A DNA stretch of 47,006 bases from Asparagopsis taxiformis (taxonomy: Eukaryota > Rhodophyta > Florideophyceae > Bonnemaisoniales > Bonnemaisoniaceae). The position numbers and the translations under genes were made by a program. This document shows positions 9,901 to 18,984 of this stretch, one piece after another (the first letter of the stretch is position 1; every line of letters starts with the position of its first letter). Below the pieces are notes generated by a model, which had not been told where the DNA came from, ran no database searches, and saw nothing but the letters and a program-made list of their open reading frames with translations. The DNA lies in assembly GCA_030407315.1 (NCBI GenBank), contig JALQPE010003021.1:1-47006 (forward strand), written 5' to 3'.

Positions 9901-10799
9901 AATGGGTCGCTCAAAACACCCCTCCTGCACTTTGCAATGAACGAATCTTCAATGCTGCACTCTGCGGTTGATTTTTCTCCTTCCGAGCTTCGATTGTTCG
10001 CATCACTGCGGAATGATTCAAAGATTGGTCGAGTCTGGACATCTTTCAGAGCCCATGTGCTTGGGAGTACAATACGAACTTTCGCCATTCCTCCACAATT
10101 GTCTCTGTCATCTGTTGTTCCACGGGTTCCTACTGCACCTCGATGCTGTGCAGCTCTTGCTCCGCTCTTTCGAAGGTCTATCGGAAACTCGATGTCACAG
10201 CTCTTTGCATAGCAGTGTTTCCTCAAGAATGGTAGTATCTTCTGTCGCATCACAGAGTCCGACGGGACGTGCTCACTTGGATCTCTGCGGAAATTCATTC
10301 CGAACAGGGTACCTTCATAGTGGGCTCTTGTCATTCTTTGAGTTCCACTCAGCTGAAGAGCCCCATACATCGCAGGCCATTGTAGTAATGCCTTGAAATC
10401 ACCACATGCTTCATCCCCAGCATTTCGGTCTATCGGGCCTCCAGTTGAAATGGAATCAGAACCTCGTCCGGTTGCTTCTTCCGATTCCATTAGCGTGCTC
10501 GATGCTACGTAGATGTCACTTCCAGCTTCATCGTTGTTGCTGTACACATCAATACAACCTTCTATTGTGTCACCCATAGGGATTGGGGACTCCAATAGGT
10601 CATCTGTGGTACACTCACGTCGTAGCTCATTACCTCTCGGGATTTCTTTGTTCATGCAGGCTGCATCACTGCTGCGGATTTCTCCCTGCAGTTTCCCAGG
10701 AAGCTGTTTACTGGGACTGGCCACATTGAGTGAATCGAATCTCGCCTTTGTCCTACGACTTGTGGTTTTCTTTCGAATAGGAGTCCGTCTCGGAGCCAT
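6996..10799 (-). CDS. KDZ/Plavaka-type transposase-like protein
   Basis: An intact 1267-aa intronless ORF starts at an ATG (10797-10799). The N-terminus is strongly basic (PRRTPIRKKTTSRRTK), fitting DNA binding or nuclear import. Residues 530-760 carry the pattern seen in KDZ/Plavaka-like transposases: YTDDFEPF (D543/D544), a run to LPLNLPPRKRGSYQ, FLDPVGSIGDYPA (621-633), LDVLGHTSNSPCHICSF with paired cysteines, and APDHLLSGLAQDVLN (D752). A helical segment ends in KHVQELIFERMHQPLKK, whose glutamates (E936, E939) are candidates for the last acidic catalytic residue. Family assignment rests on motif order and spacing, not on a search. Its stop is about 115 bp from foldback copy 3, and it is collinear with the ParB-dioxygenase gene downstream. 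The full length suggests a recently active or selected gene. Confidence 0.7.
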   Translation of the reverse strand: MAPRRTPIRKKTTSRRTKARFDSLNVASPSKQLPGKLQGEIRSSDAACMNKEIPRGNELRRECTTDDLLESPIPMGDTIEGCIDVYSNNDEAGSDIYVASSTLMESEEATGRGSDSISTGGPIDRNAGDEACGDFKALLQWPAMYGALQLSGTQRMTRAHYEGTLFGMNFRRDPSEHVPSDSVMRQKILPFLRKHCYAKSCDIEFPIDLRKSGARAAQHRGAVGTRGTTDDRDNCGGMAKVRIVLPSTWALKDVQTRPIFESFRSDANNRSSEGEKSTAECSIEDSFIAKCRRGVLSDPFVRTAVVPIDSDGKKGLKHIYVPDGTAIRIRCHPGARQVAVIERAKGFRKNDRDGGKPKRRRVAVTSLWELHARTIVTYEARHDGEHDVHVEKYLQPRMSHLLEWERQHALRAISQCVIGAGAKGKETRAGDVITVLLPIGMEEGDIVPHVVLVNRYLKEQVGEASTMLLCFSPGASFAEARKPPDRLGSPNYEEIRVSGVFSDGFGDHRSQWHPASPREDAPCWGKLEDGRNYFVYRFLLYTDDFEPFTSRKGSFGGCYMLPLNLPPRKRGSYQAVRVIGLPPPGVSTNCVLRYIVQDIVRGSTEGFPTKNAEGEDIVVFLDPVGSIGDYPAVSHTLDVLGHTSNSPCHICSFRKYDLSSTGGTKNAYTSVVNGQTSTHARSKYRNASTRKDATETQLRTLGLAAEEGEDLPFHVLSTSLEAVQEEVPKTENGVSVVPAIFDPYRSAVIAPDHLLSGLAQDVLNACISAASPRIREVAELQILGALKKFRMGRQNRLFGTNNLLSMNMSDIFSVLLIAPMAFENAARMMDGKGEGHREKFDGAVKLVVMFQKLVSCISFMPVWWKDGPHEVETADGEGGRNEYILGRTVDYVETLNEYCRKVKGAGAHLDKPNVHRLVEFCVHTLPAYGSVKHVQELIFERMHQPLKKGVRMSNHQSEQLSALELVLADDWQTRVAIVLREIGMEPQHWSSSECSQMVNVLSQELGREIDVEDEVVKNCFQEPVLQLLSQRRGKILSADGEIVTWRGHGGISIDEVKEYMNGKCDMAEGAVGVFKRFFTERYGSGTSGCGKYAEWVRRVSRSTTTEWGRKTVQRSGSLESGAIIHAVCPEQMKCEDGATSQAILYPASRLTSEIMRGRINYEPRFFIVLAFFILRNESARDEQGTAYGVCLGLQKTDEGVFKVEERRRTVIVEMSEGVTEVFGMHYCNGSVCEYDENMREVRHGPGLLEGGEIYALCRRDGFPPRAA

Positions 10800-11390
10800 C
10801 TTGATGTTTTTGTTCTTTTCTTCTTCGCTCAGTTTTGTTGCATAGAATACAACTCTAAACTTCTATGACATGACTACTATCTCAATACAGTACTACTACT
10901 TTTAACCGTTACGAAACCTTTCCAGGCTTTCATTCGATCCAATGAACTGGTTCACCACAATGCTTTGCCCTATGCTCATTGCTTTATGCACATTGATTGC
11001 TATTTCATCCGGACTCAACATCGTTTTGCTATCTTGTATCGCATCCCCTAACCACAAACCCAGCCAAGATGTATCCATTTCCGGAAAACGGCCGTTTATT
11101 TCGCAGTGATGCTCTAGGCACTAATACTGAATCTGATTTTCTCATACACGTACTTCCTACTCGTATACTCTACCATTTTCGGCCCTATTTACAAGTTGAA
11201 AGCACAATCTCTCGTTGAATCGTACTCGGTGTGATATCTTAAATTAGCATAAATTTATATATTGCAATGCAGATTCACTGCTCGCTTGCAACATGAAAAT
11301 TATAAAATTTCTCCCACACTGCTGTTTCCTAGCCGCCCACATCCACGTGGCCCGCTTTGACTGCCTGCCAAGTGTGCTCAGAGCATGCAA
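10800..11390. other. Non-coding interval upstream of the transposase
   Basis: AT-rich sequence with no gene I can support. It should contain the transposase promoter (minus strand), but no clear TATA box or initiator stands out. Confidence 0.4.
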
Positions 11391-11541
11391 TGACGTCATC
11401 GATATATACCGTCCAAATCATCACTGGAAGCGCGGACTCCTCGTCCAGGAAAGTGCGCCATTTTTCCTACTCCTCGCCTCCCCCTTTCCAGTAGGCCCGA
11501 TATGCTAGTGTTTTTCCTATATTTCTGTAGTGATGACGTCA
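11391..11541. promoter_or_regulatory. Pair of TGACGTCA (CRE-like) palindromes
   Basis: Perfect TGACGTCA octamers occur at 11391-11398 and 11534-11541. A CACGTG-containing G-box-like site lies just before them (near 11345) and a TATATA run at about 11401. In eukaryotes these are typical bZIP and bHLH target sites. Their clustering upstream of the spliced, hairpin-bearing segment at 11720-12345 suggests a promoter, but chance cannot be excluded. Confidence 0.35.
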
Positions 11542-11719
11542 TTATAGACTAGAGAAGGCGGTAGAAGATACAATAATTTTGCGCCTGTTCTGCCAGGTCA
11601 TGTGCTTCAAAGCGTAATTCGCACCCTAGGTATCGTTTTTCTGGGCCTCCCATCGCACCGCTCCGTTTCAAATTCATCCCTCTATTGTTAGAGTACACGT
11701 CATTTCCGCCCGCAGAGTG

Positions 11720-12345
11720 CTACTTAAACAACAGATTCTGGAGATCCCTGTTTCCATCTTCATATCCGTCGGAAGCAAAGCAACAACCCTGGCCGTGGAA
11801 GCCGTATAGATCATCTAAACTGCTTCCAAAGCGTAAGTTTTAGATCATCAATACGGCTCCCAAGGCCAAAGTTGTTGCTTTGTCTCCGACGGATATGAAC
11901 CATGATGGTACGTTTCCACAACTCACGCCACTAACCCAGTTTTCTATTCGTTTTCTCTTTCTCAGGTTTCCAGTCGGTGAGTGTTCCAATTCTACTTTCA
12001 TTTATCTTTCTCTCTTACCACTTCTCCACTAATTTTCTTTTCTGCCTGTGAGTACATATCTCAATTTGGGATGCAATGGTATTTGTTAAGGTACGTTAGT
12101 CTCCTAATCACCATCAATTTCCCTCTCCAATTCAACGTCACTAACTTGTTTCCTTTCTCTACATCATTTTTTCTTCTTCTCTTCATTTCCTAGCTTATTC
12201 ATGCAGCTCAATCAGTTGATAGATTTCTAGACTTTTCTAGTAGTTTTAGTTTTACTCGTCGGAATAGTGTTAGTTGTAGTAGCATTTTTAACATAGGGAT
12301 TGTTTATTCTCAATGTAGCCTGCGCAAATAAACAAATCCAGAGTG
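11720..12345 (+). ncRNA. Putative spliced non-coding transcript with a long hairpin in exon 1
   Basis: No protein is evident, but three consecutive intron-like units follow the hairpin. Unit one (11908-11965) has donor GTACGT, CACTAAC branch-like site and CTCAG acceptor. Unit two (11977-12052) has donor GTGAGT, CACTAAT and GTGAG acceptor. Unit three (12091-12193) has donor GTACGT, CACTAAC, a long pyrimidine tract and CCTAG acceptor. Exons between them would be 11 and 38 nt. An AATAAA at 12327-12332 could be the poly(A) signal. The hairpin at 11759-11899 would lie in the first exon, an arrangement seen in primary microRNA transcripts. The 5' boundary is arbitrary and transcription is inferred. 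Confidence 0.42.
11759..11899. repeat. Imperfect 62-bp inverted repeat (miRNA-precursor-like foldback)
   Basis: Arms 11759-11820 and 11838-11899 are reverse complements at 53 of 62 positions and surround a 17-nt loop. Differences are scattered, singly or in pairs, as in pre-miRNA-like stems rather than in a fresh duplication. The outermost 14 bp (TTCATATCCGTCGG) and the stretch CAAAGCAACAAC match perfectly. It could be a small-RNA precursor or a decayed MITE. Confidence 0.7.
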
Positions 12346-12601
12346 AAGCTTCCCATATCGCACCCTCTTAGATTGCTACCTATCCTACCGCGTATACCTC
12401 TCGCTAGCTCATAGTCACTACGAAATAAAAATTCCTAGCCGTACTATTCTGTCCATTCCCATATGAATACCGTCCATGCCCCATCCTCATAGCGCTAGAA
12501 CTGCCTTCCTCTACCCCAGAAAGATGCCCACGACAGCGTGACGCTCCATCTCATCCACCACTCCCAGACACCGAATTTTACTATATCAGGACACTACTTT
12601 T

Positions 12602-13372
12602 ACTGTCTCCAGGTGCTGCCCAGGGCAGCACGAAATACTGTCTCCAGGTGCTGCCCAGGGCAGCACGAAATACTGTCTCCAGGTGCTGCCCAGGGCAGCA
12701 CGAAATACTGTCTCCAGGTGCTGCCCAGGGCAGCACGAAATACTGTCTACAGGTGCTGCCCAGGGCAGCACAAAGTACTGTCTACAGGTGCTGCCCAGGG
12801 CAGCACGAAATACTGTCTACAGGTGCTGCCCAGGGCAGCACAAAGTACTGTCTACAGGTGCTGCCCAGGGCAGCACGAAATACTGTCTACAGGTGCTGCC
12901 CAGGGCAGCACAAAGTACTGTCTACAGGTGCTGCCCAGGGCAGCACAAAGTACTGTCTACAGGTGCTGCCCAGGGCAGCACAAAGTACTGTCTACAGGTG
13001 CTGCCCAGGGCAGCACAAAGTACTGTCTACAGGTGCTGCCCAGGGCAGCACAAAGTACTGTCTACAGGTGCTGCCCAGGGCAGCACAAAGTACTGTCTAC
13101 AGGTACTGCCCAGGACAGTGAAAATCACTGTCTCCAGGTACTGCCCAGGGCAGCACAAAGTACTGTCTACAGGTACTGCCCAGGACAGTGAAAATCACTG
13201 TCTCCAGGTACTGCCCAGGACAGTGAAAATCACTGTCTCCAGGTACTGCCCAGGACAGTGAAAAATCACTGTCTCCAGGTACTGCCCAGGACAGTGAAAA
13301 TCACTGTCTCCAGGTACTGCCCAGGACAGTGAAAATCACTGTCTCCAGGTACTGCCCAGGACAGTGCACCGT
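12602..13372. repeat. 35-bp minisatellite, 22 units
   Basis: Twenty-two head-to-tail units (one of 36 bp near 13261) follow the pattern ACTGTCTCCAGG-T-G/A-CTGCCCAGG-G/A-CAG. Units 1-14 carry the palindrome GTGCTGCCC-A-GGGCAGCAC. Later units mostly carry the diverged version ACTGCCCAGGACAGT and end in GAAAATC. Unit 16 is a hybrid, so the types interleave. Because 35 is not a multiple of three, all forward frames stay open, giving spurious ORFs of up to about 217 codons. Confidence 0.95.
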
Positions 13373-13700
13373 GTTGGTTCCATCTATTGTCCCAGGCAGC
13401 GTATTTCACTATCCGGCCATGTTGCCTTGGCCAATACAAAACACTATCCGCCAACACTGCCCAGTACAGTAAATTACATCATATCCAACTATTGAATAAA
13501 TCATTAATTTTTACTGTCTCCATTCACTGCCTCAGACAGTACTGTGAGACAGTGTTTTTTACTGTCTGCAGACAGTGTTCCGTACTGTCTGCCAGACAGT
13601 GCAAATCACTGTCTCCAAGTGTGGCATTAATTTTCATTTGCCGCATAGTGATTTTTACTGTCTCAGACAGTAAAAATCACTGTCTCGCAGTACTGTCTGA
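13373..13700. repeat. Degenerate ACTGTC/GACAGT palindrome array
   Basis: Irregular copies of ACTGTCTCAGACAGTAAAAATC-like units alternate in orientation, for example TTTACTGTCTCAGACAGTAAAA near 13656-13677. It looks like a decayed continuation of the minisatellite and forms the boundary at which Gypsy element A is cut off. Confidence 0.75.
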
Positions 13701-14456
13701 GGCCCCCTTTTCAACACCGTAGTGAACAGTAGTTGTTACTTGACTCCGCGGAGGAACATTCACACTTTGTGACAATCGAATGCCATGAGGCTGGCGGTCT
13801 AAGTTAATCCCATTAGAGGGTCGCGAGGCATCCACGTAGCACGAAAGGGTGGGGGATGTTTTACGCGTAGGCGACATCACTAGGATAGCTATCGACCCGC
13901 CGTCGTGAATATCAATTCGTTGGGCCCGGCACCTAATTGCGTCTACGTGGGTATTCATTGCCCCAGTTCCCAAGATGAGGGGTACGGCCAACTTAGGCGC
14001 GACGAAGAATTCTTCCTCAAAGGACTTGTGGCCTAACTGTAAGGACAGTATTATCTTGCCTTTTATCCGAAGAGGATTGCCGTTAGCATCGGCCAGTTGC
14101 GGAACTTTCCCCGTAGGGACTTGGAATTGTTCCCAATTGTGGGGTAAGCTCCTTTCATGGATGACCGATGGTCCGGACCCGGTGTCCATTACCATACGCA
14201 TAGGCGTGAGAATTGACGGATCGAGTCCGATGGAACCCATTACTACGTAATGGGCGGCCTTAAGCAGGCATGAGGCTTTCGGTCTTGAGGTTCGAGTCCC
14301 TGTGGGGGAACCCGAAGGGGTTGGTGTCTGGGAAAGACTTTGGTCCCTAGAGGGAGTTGCAGCCTTTTCCTGCGGAGGTGGTTGTGGTGAGATGTCCACC
14401 GAGTAGCGTAATCGCTCCACCTCCTGACGGGAGTGCGACACCTCACTCCCCGTCAT
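13677..14456 (-). pseudogene. Gypsy element A: truncated protease (start of pol)
   Basis: The ORF starts at ATG 14454-14456, overlapping the gag stop codon as TAATG. A Pro/Ser-rich lead is followed by an aspartic protease: VMDTGSGPSVI (catalytic D at about 91) and the later hydrophobic-hydrophobic-G motif LILGTGAM (about 165-172). The ORF ends near residue 259 inside the ACTGTC repeat, so reverse transcriptase, RNase H and integrase are missing. Element A therefore cannot move by itself. Confidence 0.82.
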
Positions 14457-16381
14457 TAGTTTTCCGACGACGTGTCGGAGCCGTCGGATGTTTCCAAGGC
14501 GTCGGCAACGTCTTGAGCCGTTACGGAAGATCCGTTACGTTCTAAAACGTCTCGCCTCAGAGGACCCAATTTGGGATGATTTTCGTCATCGGCGAACGCA
14601 ACCATGCGTGTTGGAGGGTTTGACCGTTGGAGCACGGCTTTAGGGTAATCCCTTTTTCGGTTGAACCGATTGGACTGGCGCTGTTGGCGGCGCATCACCT
14701 GCTCCGGTTCTTGCTGGTAAGCGTAGTTCGCAAAGGCGAAGTAAGTTCCCACTGAGGGTGGTAGGTAAGGACAAGTGTATAACACGTGCCCTGGTTGGCG
14801 ACAGCCAGAGCATCTCCAAGTAACAGCCCCTTCGGGGATCATACTCTCAGCGAGTTTAAGATGTTCTCCCGTTAGGGTAGGGGCCTGCATTGGCGCGCCC
14901 ATTGGGTTCCCGGTAGGGGAAGGTAAGGTCGGCGGCGGGGTCCGCGGTATCACAGCCGGTTCTCCGGGTACGGTAGCGAGCAACGCTTTGCGTTTACGAT
15001 CCGCGATTTCCCGAGTAGGGTAGGCCTTAGGTTTCGCGGGTAGCGATGCTCGTAAAGAGTCCCCGAGTCCTTTAGCAAGGTTACGGACAGCAAGAAAATC
15101 TTCTCCGCCACTGCGGCCTATAGTCACCTTGACGGTATGTTTAACCTCTGGGCGTAGGCCCTTGAGGTAGTAGTTGACCAAGTCTCTTTCCGAGAAGACG
15201 TTCGCACACAGGAGAGCAGCGTCCTGCAGTCTGTCTGCGTATGCAGCTTCATCTTCATCCGGCCCTAGCCGTATACGCGTTACTGCGTCATATGCGTCCG
15301 CTAGGACATTGTCCGTCGCGTAGCGAGCCAGAAGGGCGTTAACGGCTTGAGGCCAAGTGATCTGCTGGTGCAGGTGGTTGAGAAGCTTGCGCTTTCGCGC
15401 CTCAGCGGCGATAAACCGTTGAGGTTCTCCTTCCAGGAAATACTTGAGTAACTTGGTAGCTTCTCCCTCCGAGACTCCGCATGAATCACATGCATCTTGA
15501 AATTCCGCGAGGAACCGGAGGATATCGATGGGTTCCGTACCATCGAACGGCGTGAATGACGCGTTGAAATTACGGATCTTCTCCGTTAGCTTATACAAGC
15601 TTCTTGATTTACCCATTGGGGTGTCGGTCGTTAGGGACTTGTTCTTGAGTCGGTAGTACCGATAGGAGACCACTAGGTCGAACGCGGGTTCGCGGGCCTT
15701 CAAAGGCACTAAGCCTTCCTCAAGAGGTCCTTCTTCATCATCCCACGAGGGGTTTTCCGGTGCAGATCCGGTGGCACGAGTGTGCTGTCTCGTGCGAGAG
15801 ATATTCCCTGTTTGGGATAGTGATTCGGCGAGGGCGTCGACACGGTCCGACAGGTGTCGGGTTGCTTCTGCGACTTGATCCAATCGGGGATCTTCTTCTT
15901 CCTCCCTACCGGATGTAGGGTCAGGGAAGTCAGCCGATCGGATGCGGCGAGCAGGAACCTCCTGTTGTCCTAATGGACTGGCACTAAAGCCGTGAATCGA
16001 AAGCTCCTCCAGACGAGTTTCCAAAAGAGATACGCGCTTAGCGAATTCGGCTTTGACCTGATTCCAGGTTTCCACTAGGAACTCGGCGTCCCGATCTTGG
16101 GTGGCTTCTCGGCTGGCGGCCATCAGCTTTGGCTCGACCAGTTCCATGACGGTTTCGACCGTAGCGTCTACGATTTCCGCCCTGCGGTCTTGAACAGTCT
16201 TCTCGACGACGGTGCTGAATTCAGCCTTGAACTCTTCCAACCGTTCGTTGAAGATTCGGTCGGCTCGGTCTTGCAGGGTGTTAATCACCACGCCTTCTTC
16301 GGCGATCAGATCCGAATCGGATAAGTCGCTGGCAGGCGCTATGTCCTCACTAGAGGGTCCCGCTGTAGGGTTACGAGGCAT
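14456..16381 (-). CDS. Gypsy element A: Gag
   Basis: A 641-aa intact ORF starts at an ATG (16379-16381). The N-terminal part (about 30-150) is acidic and probably coiled coil. The retrotransposon Gag core lies around 270-440 and includes the YADRLQDAALLCANVFSERD region and YYLKGLRPEV. A CCHC zinc knuckle C-S-G-C-RQPGHVLYTC lies at about 522-536. The layout matches Gag of element B (FSERxL...GLRP and the C-x2-C-RQ-x-GH knuckle), so A and B belong to related lineages. The protein would form the virus-like particle and bind the genomic RNA. The ORF itself shows no break although the rest of the element is lost. Confidence 0.88.
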   Translation of the reverse strand: MPRNPTAGPSSEDIAPASDLSDSDLIAEEGVVINTLQDRADRIFNERLEEFKAEFSTVVEKTVQDRRAEIVDATVETVMELVEPKLMAASREATQDRDAEFLVETWNQVKAEFAKRVSLLETRLEELSIHGFSASPLGQQEVPARRIRSADFPDPTSGREEEEDPRLDQVAEATRHLSDRVDALAESLSQTGNISRTRQHTRATGSAPENPSWDDEEGPLEEGLVPLKAREPAFDLVVSYRYYRLKNKSLTTDTPMGKSRSLYKLTEKIRNFNASFTPFDGTEPIDILRFLAEFQDACDSCGVSEGEATKLLKYFLEGEPQRFIAAEARKRKLLNHLHQQITWPQAVNALLARYATDNVLADAYDAVTRIRLGPDEDEAAYADRLQDAALLCANVFSERDLVNYYLKGLRPEVKHTVKVTIGRSGGEDFLAVRNLAKGLGDSLRASLPAKPKAYPTREIADRKRKALLATVPGEPAVIPRTPPPTLPSPTGNPMGAPMQAPTLTGEHLKLAESMIPEGAVTWRCSGCRQPGHVLYTCPYLPPSVGTYFAFANYAYQQEPEQVMRRQQRQSNRFNRKRDYPKAVLQRSNPPTRMVAFADDENHPKLGPLRRDVLERNGSSVTAQDVADALETSDGSDTSSEN

Positions 16382-16439
16382 CGTGAAGATGATTGTGAAG
16401 GAAAATTTCTCTCAAAGAGACTTACCCGAGGGTACAAGG

Positions 16440-16457
16440 TTCTAGGTCGAGAGACCA
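16440..16457 (-). other. Primer-binding site of element A
   Basis: On the minus strand this reads TGGTCTCTCGACCTAGAA, identical over 18 nt to the site at 22352-22369 in element B. It begins with TGG, the complement of tRNA CCA. Its reverse complement looks like a tRNA 3' end: a CTAGG T-stem strand, a 7-nt acceptor strand TCGAGAG, A, then CCA. I cannot name the tRNA. Confidence 0.8.
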
Positions 16458-16458
16458 A

Positions 16459-17139
16459 TGTAGCAGGTAGAAAATCCGCTAGAGCGGCAAACCACCCGAC
16501 AGGTGTCCCGAGCCTCGGTAGAGGAAGTGGTAGAGCAGATGAACCTTATAGGTACCCAGCGGGTAGTCTCGTAAGAGAGAAGGTATCGTTACCCGGAGGG
16601 GGTTGTGTGACAAAGGGGTGCTCATGCGAGAGGCGTATTAATGGAGCAAGATGACGTAATCCGTCGAGCTGTTGGCTAACCCTAAGGTTTTCCCGGAGAG
16701 GGGTTGAACAATAGGTATGCGAACACTGTTCCTGTGGGTCGTAATTCCACTTGAGTTTACGTTACTCTAGAAACCGTGCCTACTGGCTATTCCAGTGGCA
16801 GTTTTATACTAAGTCTACTGTAAGCTAGGGTTAGTGGTTAGGAATAAATATCCAGTTAGTGACCAATCAGAACCCAATTACTGGCGCTCGCCTACCCGCG
16901 AGGTCATTGCCAATAGGCTTACATTGTAATGTATGGCTGATCAGCCTAAGTTAAAATTTGCCCCTTGTGGGGTCTTGGCCGGGGCCGATAGGCCCGGGTG
17001 GGGTTATTTGTCAGCCATAGCTGGTCCTAAGTATAGGAAACACGCCAGTTGGCTGGTGCCTTCTGATTGGCACATCCCGTAAGTGGGTACCCAATAGGGA
17101 AGCGACACGGCTCGATCAGCGAGGACCGCCAGGCGGTAC
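16459..17139 (-). mobile_element. Probable 5' LTR of element A
   Basis: This segment lies between the primer-binding site and the RPB2 fragment. On the minus strand it ends CTACA, one base before the primer-binding site, as LTRs usually end in CA. The outer end is uncertain and is set where RPB2 homology starts. No second LTR copy was found, because the 3' half of the element is gone. Confidence 0.4.
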
Positions 17140-18627
17140 GACACTTTTGACGTGTTCATGATAAATACAATGCAGGACTTGGTTGACCAATCTCCAGATA
17201 TTGAGCTCATTTTCGAAGACCAACATCTCCCTGGTCAAGAGGAGGGGGATGAATCTCGTGGATTTGTCATCAACTTTGGCCAATTGCGTATGGGGCGGCC
17301 GATGTTCCAGGAGGGTACTGGGGTAACGGAGATGCTATATCCGAATCAAGCTCGCCTGAGAAATTTGACGTATGCGGCACCGTTGTATTGTGAAACCGCG
17401 AAGAGCGAAGTCCGTATGATCGATCCAGAGATCGGCGAGGAAGTTACAGCGGATCCCGGCAAACTGGTTTTCATAGGGCACGTTCCGTTAATGCTTCGCT
17501 CGATATACTGTCTCATGGATGGTTGCAAAACAGATGTTGACTTCAACCAGAATGGTGAATGCCATGTCGACCAAGGCGGGTATTTTATTATTAATGGTTC
17601 CGAGAAAGTTTTGCTTGCACAGGACAGGAACGAATGCCCGCAAACTATGTTTTGTATTCATCAAGTCCCAACCGTCGAAATCCTCACATATTGCTGAGGT
17701 CCGATCTGTGGCGGATGTGAGCAATCCACCAGCCACGACATTACAAGTGAATCTTTTGGCTCATGGTGGTGGAAAAGGCAACATTGCATGTCACACAATT
17801 GGGTGTACATTACCACAGATTCGCCAGGACATCTCGATCGTCGTTGTCTTCCGAGCACTTGGTTTCCAAAATGATAAAGAGGTTATGAGTCATATATGCT
17901 ATGACTTTTCAGATGATGAGCTCATGACCGCCCTGATGCCATCGATTGAGGAAGCTCAAGTCATTCAGGAGCAAGATTTTGCGTTAGATTTCATTGGGAA
18001 ACGTGGCCAAACTGTTGCGGTTTTCCGCGATTGCCGAATCAAATATGCGAAGGACATTCTTCAGCTCGAGATCTCCCCCACATTAGCACTGAACCCGATT
18101 CTGAACTGAAGAAGGGATACTACCTAGGATACATGGTGAACAAAATGCTTTAGGCGGCTCTGAAAAGGCAGCCTGAAGATGACCATGATTACTACGGGAA
18201 TAAACGCCTAGACCTTGCCGGTCCATTGATGGCTGGGCTTTTTCGGCAACAGCTTCGCAAGCTCATGAAGGATGTTAAAGTAAATGCTGAGCGCACTGTG
18301 AATGAAGGGGGAGAAGTGGATCTGGCATCGGTTGTGAAGTCGTCCATCGTCACGAATGGATTGAAATATGCTCTAGCTAGTGGAAACTGGAATGCATCTG
18401 GGGGCGCAGCAACAACAACTGGCGTGTCTCAGGTATTGAATAGGCTCACTTTTGCATCATCACTATTCCATCGTCGGAGACTCAATTCTCCGATTGGGCG
18501 CGAAGGAAAACTTGCGAAACCACGACAGCTTCATAATACGCATTGGGGAATGATTTGTCCAGCTGAATCTCCAGAAGGCCAGGCATGTGGCCTGGTCAAT
18601 AACTTAGCATTGATGTGGTACATCTGA
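17140..18627 (+). pseudogene. RPB2: RPB2 (RNA polymerase II second-largest subunit) pseudogene, 5' part
   Basis: The translation matches RPB2 from near its N-terminus (NTMQDLVDQSPDIELIFEDQ) through [72 protein letters not shown] and [19 protein letters not shown] to [20 protein letters not shown]. Homology then stops. It is disrupted by a frameshift near 17660-17690, another near 18080 and an in-frame TAG at 18151-18153. About 1.5 kb contains no intron, so it may be a processed copy or the source gene may lack introns here. It lies directly against the element A LTR and lacks the C-terminal half, including the clamp and its zinc site. It cannot make a working subunit. Confidence 0.92.
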
Positions 18628-18984
18628 CTTGCCCTTGCATACCATGCAATAGGTGTCCGGTTTTCGCACTTCTCTAACGTGCGCAGTCTCCGCCATTGAC
18701 GACAACAAGCTGCTACACCGTTCACAGACATGCAGTGTGTGCAAATCACACGCCATCGCCAGACGGTCTCACAGCTAAAATGACGCTCTTTGAGTTAACA
18801 AATCACGGAATCCATCAAGGTTTCCCCACACCGTGGGGTTTTTATCCAGCTGGATTCAATAACTCCTGAGGGTATTATGAAGATACCCAAGGGGGAGTAA
18901 AGTCTCCCCTCCGACGAAGGACTCGAAACAAAGGAAGGGTAAATTTACACGGAGAGTCAAACTACATTCACGCCAAGACCTAAG
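18628..18984. other. Spacer with small hairpins
   Basis: No gene is evident. The sequence has short stem-loops at about 18822-18842 (CCCCACACCGTGGGG) and about 18870-18890 (GGGTATTATGAAGATACCC). These could be repeat remnants or part of the 3' flank of the coiled-coil ORF. Confidence 0.4.

Noticed and set aside
12538..13261. Long plus-strand open frames (up to 217 codons) with a repeated peptide
   Set aside because: They are produced by the 35-bp minisatellite, whose length keeps all three frames open. No start context or non-repeat domain is present.
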